Assembly (NCBI GenBank): GCA_003133425.1
Contig: PKXI01000265.1
Coordinates: forward strand, 10,060-18,222
Source of the DNA: Acidobacteriaceae bacterium
GTDB taxonomy: Bacteria > Acidobacteriota > Terriglobia > Terriglobales > Acidobacteriaceae
Length of the DNA: 8,163 nt
Direction of reading: 5' to 3'
Of this stretch, positions 1 to 6,271 are shown piece after piece. Position 1 is the stretch's first letter. The number at the start of each line of letters is the position of its first letter. The notes below the pieces were generated by a model. The model did no database searches. It saw nothing but the letters and a program-made list of their open reading frames with translations, and had not been told where the DNA came from. Both the position numbers and the translations under genes were made by a program.

Positions 1-2
1 CG

Positions 3-1394
3 ATCAACCAGCTGAAGAAGCCCGGCCGAGGTGCGCCAAAACGCTACCTGCTTGTGTCGTGGGTAATGGTTTTGAGTGCTGTTGCATTTATGGACCGCAC
101 CAATATTTCGATTGCCGGTGTATCGATCAGCCGGGAATTCGGAATAGACAACGCGCACCTGGGCTGGATTTTCAGCGCATTCCTAATCGGCTACGCTTCG
201 TTCCAGATCCCCGGCGGAATCCTGGCGCGCCGCCTTGGTCCGCGCCGTGTCATCGCGATCGGCGTGATATGGTCGGGGCTCTTTACTGCCCTGACCGCGT
301 CCGTTCCACCAGGCATACGCGGCGCGCTATTCCTTCTGGTCCTGGTGCGGTTCTCATTGGCTGCAGGCGAGGCCATCACCTATCCGGCGGCAAACCAGTT
401 TGTCGAGCGGTGGTTTCCGATTGATGAACGAGGAAAGGCAAACGGCATCATCTTTGGCGGTGTCGGGCTCGGATCGGGACTCACGCCGCCGATCATGACG
501 GCGATCATGATGCACTATGGGTGGCGCGCTGCCTTCTGGTTCAGCTCGGTTGTGGTCTTGATGGCCGGTTTGATCTGGTACCTGATTGCACGCGACACGC
601 CTGAAGAGCACCCCTGGGTGCGCGCCGGGGAACTCAAAGTCATCGTCGATGGCCGCGACGACAACCGGGGCAACGCGGGCAAAGTTGCTGTAGCAGCCGT
701 CCCGCAAACCGCGGTCAAGCGAAAGGTGCCCTGGAGCAAAATACTCCGCAGCAAAGAGATTCTGGCCCTTACAGGAAGCTATTTCACATTCGGTTACGTG
801 GCGTGGATCTTCTTTAGCTGGTTTTACATTTATCTGGTTCAAGTGCGCGGCCTCAATTTGAAGACCAGCGCTCTGTACTCCATGTTTCCATTTATTGCGA
901 TGACGCTGGGCTCTCTCACCGGCGGAGTTGCCAGCGACTGGCTGTCGGACCACGTCAGCGTGCGCGCCGGCCGGTGTTTTCTGCCGGCATTCGCACTGGC
1001 ATTCACGGCATTTCTACTTAGCGTAGGGTCGAGAGCGCATGATGCCAAGACCGCCACTCTTGTTCTCGCGTGTGGCGCGGGAGCCTTGTATCTATCGCAG
1101 AGTAGCTTCTGGTCAGTAACCGCTGATTTTGCGGGACCGTACTCGGCAGTTGTTTCCGGGACCATGAATACCGGCTGTCAGCTGGGGGGCGCTGTTACTG
1201 CATCGCTCACACCTATGATTGCCTCACACTTTGGATGGGACGCGTCCTTTATGACTGCAACCTTGTTTGCCGTTCTGGGCGCAATCGGTTGGCTCATCGT
1301 AAATCCCTCAGCACGGCTCGACGGCATCGACAGCGCCACAGTGGGACTATCCGCCACGACTGAACCTCCAATCACCGCAGGAGCTGCCCTATGA
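3..1394 (+). CDS. MFS transporter, anion:cation symporter (ACS) family, 5' end outside window
   Basis: This is a 12-span inner-membrane transporter of the ACS branch of the major facilitator superfamily, which imports organic anions such as hexuronates or glucarate with a cation. The frame is open to the window edge. The first candidate start inside is GTG at 54, but the 17 codons before it read as a normal basic N-terminal tail running into helix 1, and no Shine-Dalgarno precedes 54, so the gene almost certainly begins upstream. Numbering from base 3, helix 1 holds the MDRTNISIAG signature (about 30-39), the helix 2-3 loop holds GGILARRLGPRRV (71-83), and RWFPIDERG (136-144) is typical of ACS members. 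A charged loop at about 197-252 separates the two six-helix halves. The usual aspartate of motif A is Arg76 here. The stop overlaps the next gene's start as ATGA, implying an operon with the secreted glycosidase-like protein. Family is confident; the substrate is inference. Confidence 0.93.
   Translation: MNQLKKPGRGAPKRYLLVSWVMVLSAVAFMDRTNISIAGVSISREFGIDNAHLGWIFSAFLIGYASFQIPGGILARRLGPRRVIAIGVIWSGLFTALTASVPPGIRGALFLLVLVRFSLAAGEAITYPAANQFVERWFPIDERGKANGIIFGGVGLGSGLTPPIMTAIMMHYGWRAAFWFSSVVVLMAGLIWYLIARDTPEEHPWVRAGELKVIVDGRDDNRGNAGKVAVAAVPQTAVKRKVPWSKILRSKEILALTGSYFTFGYVAWIFFSWFYIYLVQVRGLNLKTSALYSMFPFIAMTLGSLTGGVASDWLSDHVSVRAGRCFLPAFALAFTAFLLSVGSRAHDAKTATLVLACGAGALYLSQSSFWSVTADFAGPYSAVVSGTMNTGCQLGGAVTASLTPMIASHFGWDASFMTATLFAVLGAIGWLIVNPSARLDGIDSATVGLSATTEPPITAGAAL
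1379..1383 (+). promoter_or_regulatory. Ribosome-binding site AGGAG for the 1027-residue secreted protein
   Basis: AGGAG lies seven bases before the ATG at 1391 and inside the last codons of the transporter gene. It fixes the start of the downstream gene and, together with the ATGA overlap, suggests translational coupling. Confidence 0.75.
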
Positions 1395-4300
1395 AAGCCG
1401 CACTACTTCTCGTTGTCACTCTTTCCTGCGCGGTAAACGCCTTTGGGAACTCGGTATATCCCACCCGCCTCGACGACCCCGCCGCCGTTTATCTCACGCC
1501 CGGGGACTTCCACGTTCAAGGCGACGGCAAGGCAGACGACAGCCTGGCCGTTCAGGCCGCCATCGACAAGCTCCAGGAAACCCGGGGCGAGGGAGTCGTC
1601 TTCATTCCGGAGGGCCGTTACCGGATTACGCGGACCATCTATCTCTGGCCCGGCATACGAATCATCGGGTACGGTGCGCATCGCCCGGTGTTTGTTCTTG
1701 GCGAAAATACACCGGGGTATCAAGACGGTATTGCCTACATGTTCTTCTTTGCCGGCGCGCGTCCTCACGCCGGAACCGTCATTCGCGGAGGCGTGCCGCT
1801 ACTTGGCTTCCACATGCCGCCCACGCCTCCCGGCGTAGTGCCGCCTGGCCATGCTGTGCCTGACGCCAATCCCGGCACCTTCTATTCAGCGATGAGCAAT
1901 ATCGATTTCGAAATTGGTTCAGGCAATAGCGGCGCTGTAGCCATCCGGTTTCATCCCGCGCAGCACAGCTATCTCAGCCACATCGACTTCAATATCGGCT
2001 CTGGATTTGCCGGTCTTCACGAGGTTGGCAACGAAGCTGAGGATCTTCATTTCCATGGTGGCCAGTTCGGTATCATGGCCCGCAAACCTTCGCCGGCATG
2101 GCAGTTCACGCTGATTGATTCCACATTCGACGGGCAACGCGAAGCCGCTATCCGCGAAAACGAAGCTGGACTTACTCTCGTACACGACGAGTTCAAAAAT
2201 GTTCCTTCGGCAGTCTCTATCGATTCTCACTATTCCGATCAACTTTGGATTGTAGACACGCGCTTCGAGAATATTTCCGGCCCTGCCGTTCTCATCAGCA
2301 ACGAGAACAGCCGCATGACCGAGATCAACTTCGAAAACATTCTCTGTAGCCATACTCCTGTTTTTGCGAAATTTCGTGAGAGTGGGCGCGAGTTTCGTCA
2401 GGTCTCAGAAGTTTACAAAGTGAGTGTCTTTTCTCACGGTCTCAGTCTTGAGTATCCCGGGGCGCAGGCAGCTTTCAACACTCGCTACGAAGCGTCACCC
2501 CTTCCGTCGCTTCCGCCGGTTACGCCGCCAGCCATTCAACCGCTGCCGGGCCCCTCTTCCTGGGTCAATGTCCGCACCCTCGGCGTTCAAGGGGACGGGC
2601 ACAGCGACGACACGGCCGCGCTTCAAAAGGCGATCGACGGTCATCGGGCACTTTATTTCCCGAGTGGTCGCTACCTGGTTCGCGACACCCTCACTTTGCG
2701 TCCCGACACGGTGCTGATTGGTCTCCATCCCAGTACGACGCAGTTCGATCTGCCCGACGGAACCGCCGCATTCCAGGGGCCCGGGGCTCCCATGCCGCTC
2801 CTGCTCTCGCCATCGGGAGGAGCAAATACGATCACCGGTCTTGGTATCTATACAGGCGGCCTCAACAGTCGGGCTGTTGCCCTGCTTTGGCGCTCGGGCA
2901 GAGACTCTCTCGTAGACGATGTACGCTTTCTCGGAGGCCACGGCACGAACGCGCCTGATGGCTCCCGCATGAATCCCTACAACAATACGCACACCGCCGA
3001 CCCCGACCTCCATCGTCCATGGGACTCGCAGTACCCCAGCCTCTGGATCGATGGCGGAGGCGGAACATTCGCCAACATCTGGACTCCCGACACCTTTGCT
3101 CAAGCCGGCATCCTGATCTCCAACACCACTGTCCCCGGCTTCGTCTACGAGCTATCGAGCGAGCACCACGTGCGCGCCGAAATCAAGCTTAGCAATGCTC
3201 ACAACTGGAGGCTTTACGCACCTCAGACGGAAGAGGAGAGTGGTGAAAGCGGTCACGCCTCATCGCTCGAAATAGATCGATCGAGCGATATCACGATTGC
3301 CAACTATCACGGTTATCGTGTCACTCACATGGAGGAGCCATTTCCTTACGCGGTGCGCGTGTCGGACTCCACCAATATCCATTTCCGTAATGTGCATGTC
3401 GACGCAAACAGTTCCATCGGCCTTTGCGATGGCTCTGGCACATGCCGTCAGCTGGTGCGTTCCAATAAAGTTCCGTTCGAAAATACGATTGTGGACCAGA
3501 CTCTGCACGCCGAGGTTCGCGATCGCGAGTTTGCCTACCTCGATCTCTCAGACGATAAGGCAAAGCCCGCATCCCGGCATCTTTCCAGCGTCACTGAAAA
3601 GGGTTCCAAGCCCGAACTTCTAGCCACCGGCTTCTTTAACATCTCAGGAGCCGCCATCAACTCCGCCGGTGAGCTTTACTTCGTGGATGCGCACTTTCAG
3701 CGCATCTATCGCTGGTCGCCCGAGTCGAAGAACGCTGTTTTCGTTCATGACACCCCGCTTGATCCCGTCAATCTCGTCTTCGACAAATCCGGCGACCTTA
3801 TCGTTCTCTCCTCCGGCGGCAAAGAGCTCACGGCCTATTCCTTCCGGCCGGAAGACGCTGAGACGCAACTCACTCTTCTTAAACTCCAGCCCTCAAGTGA
3901 CCACGCCGGACTCATTGCGGCGCTTCCGGTTGACTATTGGTTCAACGGAGACTTTGCCAATACGCTGTCAGCCACACAGCCGTACATCTATACCACTTTT
4001 GAGGAGATGTTCAGGAAGGGGCTCGGCAGCGGGAAAGCCTTCCAGTTTGTCTCCCCGGACAACAGCCTTTTTATTCCGACCGATCCTCCGCTGGTACAGG
4101 GTCAGCCTTACTTCGGCACCAAGTGGGCGCCGATTCTCGAGGCCTACGGCTTGGTCAAAGGTATTCCCGGCCAAACGTTCTACGCAACAAATGAGGCTGA
4201 GCAGCGCACCTATCGCGGGAAACTAAATCCCGATGGCTCTCTTTCCGAAATAGCCCCATTCGTCGAGCAGGGCGGCGAGAGCCTTGCCCAGGACGCGGAC

Positions 4301-4474
4301 GGGAAGGTTTATATTGCCGCCGGCCAGGTCTTCGTTTACTCCCCGAAGGGAGAACTTCTCGACACGATAGCAACTCCAGAGCGCCCGCACGACATTCTTT
4401 TCGGCGGTCAAGACCGTCGGTCACTGTATGTGCTCACGGACCACTCTTTGTATTCTGTCCGCATTGGACACTGA
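1391..4474 (+). CDS. Secreted tandem pectate-lyase-3/GH55-like beta-helix protein with C-terminal SMP-30-like propeller
   Basis: A 1027-residue exported protein, probably carbohydrate-active. Residues 1-19 form a signal peptide (Lys2, hydrophobic core, likely cut near Ala17). Two Pectate_lyase_3-type units follow. The first opens at about 38 with FHVQGDGKADDS and the second at about 391 with TLGVQGDGHSDDTAA, joined by a proline-rich linker at 370-388. Two such right-handed beta-helices in one chain is the GH55 exo-beta-1,3-glucanase plan. The second unit also carries SSEHH (589-593) and QTE (612-614), resembling conserved stretches I associate with GH55. Residues about 739-1027 look like an SMP-30/gluconolactonase/NHL propeller, with repeats such as GELYFVDAHFQRIYRW (760-775) and SLYVLTDHSLYSVR near the end. 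GH55 enzymes usually lack this propeller. It is coupled to the upstream ACS transporter. Pectate or other polysaccharide lyase activity is the alternative; the fold is more certain than the substrate. Confidence 0.88.
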   Translation: MKAALLLVVTLSCAVNAFGNSVYPTRLDDPAAVYLTPGDFHVQGDGKADDSLAVQAAIDKLQETRGEGVVFIPEGRYRITRTIYLWPGIRIIGYGAHRPVFVLGENTPGYQDGIAYMFFFAGARPHAGTVIRGGVPLLGFHMPPTPPGVVPPGHAVPDANPGTFYSAMSNIDFEIGSGNSGAVAIRFHPAQHSYLSHIDFNIGSGFAGLHEVGNEAEDLHFHGGQFGIMARKPSPAWQFTLIDSTFDGQREAAIRENEAGLTLVHDEFKNVPSAVSIDSHYSDQLWIVDTRFENISGPAVLISNENSRMTEINFENILCSHTPVFAKFRESGREFRQVSEVYKVSVFSHGLSLEYPGAQAAFNTRYEASPLPSLPPVTPPAIQPLPGPSSWVNVRTLGVQGDGHSDDTAALQKAIDGHRALYFPSGRYLVRDTLTLRPDTVLIGLHPSTTQFDLPDGTAAFQGPGAPMPLLLSPSGGANTITGLGIYTGGLNSRAVALLWRSGRDSLVDDVRFLGGHGTNAPDGSRMNPYNNTHTADPDLHRPWDSQYPSLWIDGGGGTFANIWTPDTFAQAGILISNTTVPGFVYELSSEHHVRAEIKLSNAHNWRLYAPQTEEESGESGHASSLEIDRSSDITIANYHGYRVTHMEEPFPYAVRVSDSTNIHFRNVHVDANSSIGLCDGSGTCRQLVRSNKVPFENTIVDQTLHAEVRDREFAYLDLSDDKAKPASRHLSSVTEKGSKPELLATGFFNISGAAINSAGELYFVDAHFQRIYRWSPESKNAVFVHDTPLDPVNLVFDKSGDLIVLSSGGKELTAYSFRPEDAETQLTLLKLQPSSDHAGLIAALPVDYWFNGDFANTLSATQPYIYTTFEEMFRKGLGSGKAFQFVSPDNSLFIPTDPPLVQGQPYFGTKWAPILEAYGLVKGIPGQTFYATNEAEQRTYRGKLNPDGSLSEIAPFVEQGGESLAQDADGKVYIAAGQVFVYSPKGELLDTIATPERPHDILFGGQDRRSLYVLTDHSLYSVRIGH

Positions 4475-4675
4475 TCGGTCCTGACAACTCCGTCCACCAC
4501 TGCGATGGTGCATGAATGCGCGAATGGTACCGGCGCGGTGGTCGGTGTCCCACAGTTGCAGAACGTGATGCCGCACAAACGCAAGAGCGGCTTCGAGCAT
4601 CTCGCTCCCATGAGTGGCTCGCACAGCGCGTCGGGCGTTGCTGAGATTTTTGGCAATTACCTCGGCTGGGATGCA
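4421..4675 (-). pseudogene. Possible gene remnant, unrecognised
   Basis: This 84-codon open stretch has coding-like codon choice (many C- or G-ending codons) and a helical-looking segment, ATHGSEMLEAALAFVRHH. It has no ATG near its beginning: a stop lies just upstream at 4676-4678, the first usable start is GTG at 4624, and neither has a Shine-Dalgarno. Its end overlaps the tail of the secreted-protein gene by 54 bases, convergently. A 5'-truncated remnant fits best, but it could be chance. I recognise no family. Confidence 0.2.
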
Positions 4676-4786
4676 TCACCACACCGATAACAACACGAAA
4701 TCGCAGAGATTCTTGACGTGAATCCCTCAGTTATCAGTCAGTGAGTCACCCGCAGTCTAGCTGGTGGGAGCCGACTACTTTGTTCC

Positions 4787-4942
4787 CTATAGCGAGGACT
4801 TCTTTTCCGCACACCGCGCAGAACTCTCGCTCTCCACTCCTATAGGTGAACGCTCAACATTAAACGTCTGGTTACAACAGACTTCCCCATGGGCCGCTAT
4901 GTGCCCCGAATTCCTTTTGGGCAGCGTGATAGTCGTAGACAT
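4787..4942 (-). CDS. Small hypothetical protein, 51 residues, strong ribosome-binding site
   Basis: Function unknown. ATG at 4942 is preceded by AGGAGGG (4947-4953 on the complement), the best Shine-Dalgarno in the window, at ideal spacing, and this is the main reason for the call. The protein is hydrophilic, with a Cys-Cys pair at 22-23 and a serine/glutamate-rich end. The overlapping minus-strand frame, open from 4853 to its stop at 4746, reads FCAVCGKEV and ends LDCG, which looks more like a zinc knuckle than the in-frame tail. A single indel between about 4853 and 4825 would join the two halves into one cysteine-rich protein, so this may be a frameshifted zinc-binding gene. It lies 44 bases after the 85-residue frame on the same strand. 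A plus-strand frame over the same bases (4764-5006) lacks a ribosome-binding site. Confidence 0.4.
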   Translation of the reverse strand: MSTTITLPKRNSGHIAAHGEVCCNQTFNVERSPIGVESESSARCAEKKSSL

Positions 4943-4946
4943 GGAT

Positions 4947-4953
4947 CCCTCCT
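4947..4953 (-). promoter_or_regulatory. Ribosome-binding site AGGAGGG for the 51-residue frame
   Basis: The plus strand reads ccctcct, so the minus strand reads AGGAGGG. AGGAG ends six bases before the ATG at 4942. It is a near-complete match to the anti-Shine-Dalgarno and supports real translation of a frame that would otherwise be ignored. Confidence 0.55.
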
Positions 4954-4986
4954 GTTGCAGGATGAAAGCGGTAAAGTGTCCCTACG

Positions 4987-5244
4987 TCAGAAAAGCGAAA
5001 ATTTAGTGAGTTTGTCGGATGTTTGTGCCTCAGCGAGCCGAACGATCATTAGAAAACAATCCGGCTTGTGCAATTGATTGCACTCGGCGAAGGCGGCGAA
5101 GGGTAGTCCGTTTCCTCCAGCCTTGAATCCTTTGTTTTCGCCTATCTGCTCACGTAAGTGTGCGCAAATCTTTGTGATGCCAAGCAATGACGCCACATTG
5201 GTGGCTCGTTTTTCTTTGGGCCGCCCTTCTGCAGTTGCGATCAT
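4987..5244 (-). CDS. Small hypothetical protein, 85 residues
   Basis: I do not recognise this one. ATG at 5244 has a GAGG eight bases upstream, a fair Shine-Dalgarno. The open frame continues about 20 codons further upstream with plausible sequence (RIKEAVSLHEAAQ) but no ATG, GTG or TTG, so the annotated start may be right or the 5' end may be damaged. The N-terminal third is basic (EGRPKEKRATN). A glycine-rich turn (KAGGNG) lies in the middle, two cysteines (CNQLHKPDC) fall in the C-terminal half, and the end is hydrophobic (FLMIVRLAEA). No membrane span or signal peptide is evident. It sits 61 bases after the zinc-ribbon gene and 44 bases before the 51-residue frame, all on one strand. A chance frame remains possible. 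Confidence 0.35.
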   Translation of the reverse strand: MIATAEGRPKEKRATNVASLLGITKICAHLREQIGENKGFKAGGNGLPFAAFAECNQLHKPDCFLMIVRLAEAQTSDKLTKFSLF

Positions 5245-5305
5245 CTGGGCGGCCTCATGCAGCGAAACCGCTTCTTTTATGCGGTTCCGCTGCTGTCGAA
5301 TGCGA

Positions 5306-5497
5306 TCATGGCTTCTCCTTCAGGTCTCTCTCCGCGAAGTAGATCAGGCAATCCAGGCACCTGTGCTTCAGGGGGCTCTCGTTCTTGACTGTGGTCAGGT
5401 TACTTGACCCACATTCTGGACAATGCTTGCTTATATCGGTCAACCACTTGCGGACATCCACTTTCGTCTGTTTGTTGGTTTGATCTTGTTCTTCCAT
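5306..5497 (-). CDS. Small zinc-ribbon protein, 63 residues
   Basis: This is a short cytoplasmic protein with a C4 zinc ribbon: CPEC at 26-29 and CLDC at 47-50, 17 residues apart, followed by the aromatic IYF and a charged tail. Such ribbons bind nucleic acid or mediate contacts in transcription factors, transposase-associated proteins and phage proteins; the specific role is unknown. The frame can be extended to 5575, but I choose ATG at 5497 because GGAGG (5503-5507) lies five bases upstream and the extra N-terminus is low-complexity. The N-terminal 25 residues are polar (MEEQDQTNKQTKVDVRKW) and probably helical. The stop of a preceding open frame is 20 bases upstream on the same strand, and an 85-residue frame follows 61 bases downstream. 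The conserved-looking cysteine spacing plus strong ribosome-binding site make this the best-supported of the small frames. Confidence 0.6.
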   Translation of the reverse strand: MEEQDQTNKQTKVDVRKWLTDISKHCPECGSSNLTTVKNESPLKHRCLDCLIYFAERDLKEKP

Positions 5498-5502
5498 CAC
5501 AG

Positions 5503-5507
5503 CCTCC
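5503..5507 (-). promoter_or_regulatory. Ribosome-binding site GGAGG for the zinc-ribbon gene
   Basis: The plus strand reads cctcc, giving GGAGG on the coding strand, five bases before ATG 5497. It decides between the long frame (5575) and the shorter, better-supported start. Confidence 0.6.
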
Positions 5508-5516
5508 AATCCGGCA

Positions 5517-5735
5517 TCACTGCCTCCCGTAGAAACCCCAGATGATTCCGCCTCTGATCTTGGCCATCGAACCATCTTCCAGCGCCATAGACACCTGCTC
5601 CATCATGTCTACATGCGGTCTTCCTTCGGGGAGAAGGAACGGAATGTCGCGTTCGCAGATGGCGGTCGCAGAGAAGCGGCAGGTTGTAAAGCTGACGTTC
5701 GACGCAGGCGCGAGGGTGGCGTTGGTGACACGTGC
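5517..5735 (-). pseudogene. Probable 5'-truncated gene fragment upstream of the zinc-ribbon gene
   Basis: A 72-codon open frame on the minus strand with coding-like third positions and protein-like content (RDIPFLLPEGRPHVDMM, then MAKIRGGIIWGFYGR at the end). There is no start codon near the beginning; the first ATGs are the adjacent pair at 5606 and 5603, with only a weak ribosome-binding site, which would give a 29-residue peptide. A stop lies immediately upstream at 5736-5738. Either a tiny gene starts at 5606, or the 5' part of a longer gene has been lost. It ends 19 bases before the zinc-ribbon start, the spacing expected within an operon. I recognise no family. Confidence 0.3.
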
Positions 5736-6079
5736 TCACACGCGGGTTAACGCCTCCGCACACCCAGTGTCCATAGACTATTGCCTACAAAAAGTGCCGT
5801 CAGACATCATCTGCCTACACACTGGAACAAGACTATCGACCAGATCGCTTCCGCTCTGCTCAATAGTGCTCGTTCGGAAAAAGGATTGTTCTAGGGTCGC
5901 TCAGAGAATAAGTACGGGACAACATCTGAGTACGCGGAAGGGTCAAGGGAACCCTCCCCGCAAGATTTAGGCTTCGCCGCCCTTGGGTGCCTTCCCTCTG
6001 GTCTCAGGATCATCTTTCGCTGCATTGGAACATCGCTTAATCAAGACCCACTCTTCCTAAGCCGCTTAGACACACTCAT

Positions 6080-6111
6080 CAGGTGCCCACTTAAAAATAA
6101 GCGGGCACCTG
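6080..6111. repeat. Perfect-arm hairpin, terminator-like or repeat-element palindrome
   Basis: CAGGTGCCC (6080-6088) pairs with GGGCACCTG (6103-6111). After one A-C mismatch, CTTA (6090-6093) pairs with TAAG (6098-6101) around an AAAA loop. That is 13 pairs with one mismatch and a four-base loop, far better than chance in a window this size. No run of T follows on either strand, so a classical intrinsic terminator is not shown. It lies about 160 bases beyond the stop of the minus-strand oxidoreductase. It could be an mRNA 3' stabiliser, a factor-dependent terminator or a dispersed palindromic element. Confidence 0.65.
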
Positions 6112-6225
6112 TTGGACACTCTCTTCCAGTCAAGGTGGGAACTTCGAACGCTTACCCCACACGGCTTGAAGAATCGCTGAACAGCAGTCCGGCAGGGGCT
6201 GCGGGCGGCGTGAAGGTGCGCTCCA

Positions 6226-6265
6226 GTTCGGGCAGAGCAGGCTCAATCGTCCGCGCTGCCCGAAC
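6226..6265 (-). terminator. Inverted repeat just after the oxidoreductase stop, possible terminator
   Basis: GTTCGGGCAG (6226-6235) and CTGCCCGAAC (6256-6265) are exact reverse complements of ten bases around a 20-base loop. On the coding strand of the oxidoreductase the stem begins six bases after the stop codon, the usual place for a terminator or 3'-protecting hairpin. The loop is long and no U tract follows, so Rho-independent activity is uncertain. Confidence 0.4.
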
Positions 6266-6271
6266 CCGAAC

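Larger units (their letters stand above)
5736..6271. other. Gene-poor intergenic stretch with two inverted repeats
   Basis: I see no convincing gene here. Stop codons are frequent in most frames. A plus-strand frame of 142 codons covers 5542-5970 but lacks a ribbon, membrane or family signature, has no good ribosome-binding site, and its first half is antisense to the fragment at 5517-5735. The stretch looks visibly less GC-rich than the flanking large genes (judged by eye, not computed). Its clear structures are the inverted repeats at 6080-6111 and 6226-6265, listed separately. No tRNA, CRISPR array or transposase was seen. Confidence 0.5.

Noticed and set aside
54..56. GTG as the start of the transporter gene
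   Set aside because: The frame is open to the left edge, the preceding 17 codons look like a normal N-terminal tail and part of helix 1, and no Shine-Dalgarno precedes 54.
354..953. 199-codon minus-strand frame
   Set aside because: It is antisense to the transporter, has no domain signature, and the plus strand clearly encodes the ACS protein.
2495..3103. 202-codon minus-strand frame
   Set aside because: Antisense to the second beta-helix unit; a shadow of GC-rich coding sequence.
4495..4510. CACCA/TGGTG stem after the secreted-protein stop as a terminator
   Set aside because: Only five pairs and no T run follow.
5068..5083. Compact dyad GTGCAAT-TG-ATTGCAC
   Set aside because: Seven-base arms are expected by chance about once in a window this size, and it lies inside the 85-residue frame rather than in a promoter.
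5542..5970. 142-codon plus-strand frame
   Set aside because: No family signature or ribosome-binding site; its first half is antisense to a better protein-like fragment. Kept only as a mention in the intergenic entry.
4475..6271. CRISPR array, tRNA or insertion sequence in the gene-poor middle
   Set aside because: No regularly spaced repeats, no cloverleaf, and no transposase-like frame or matched terminal inverted repeats were found by eye.
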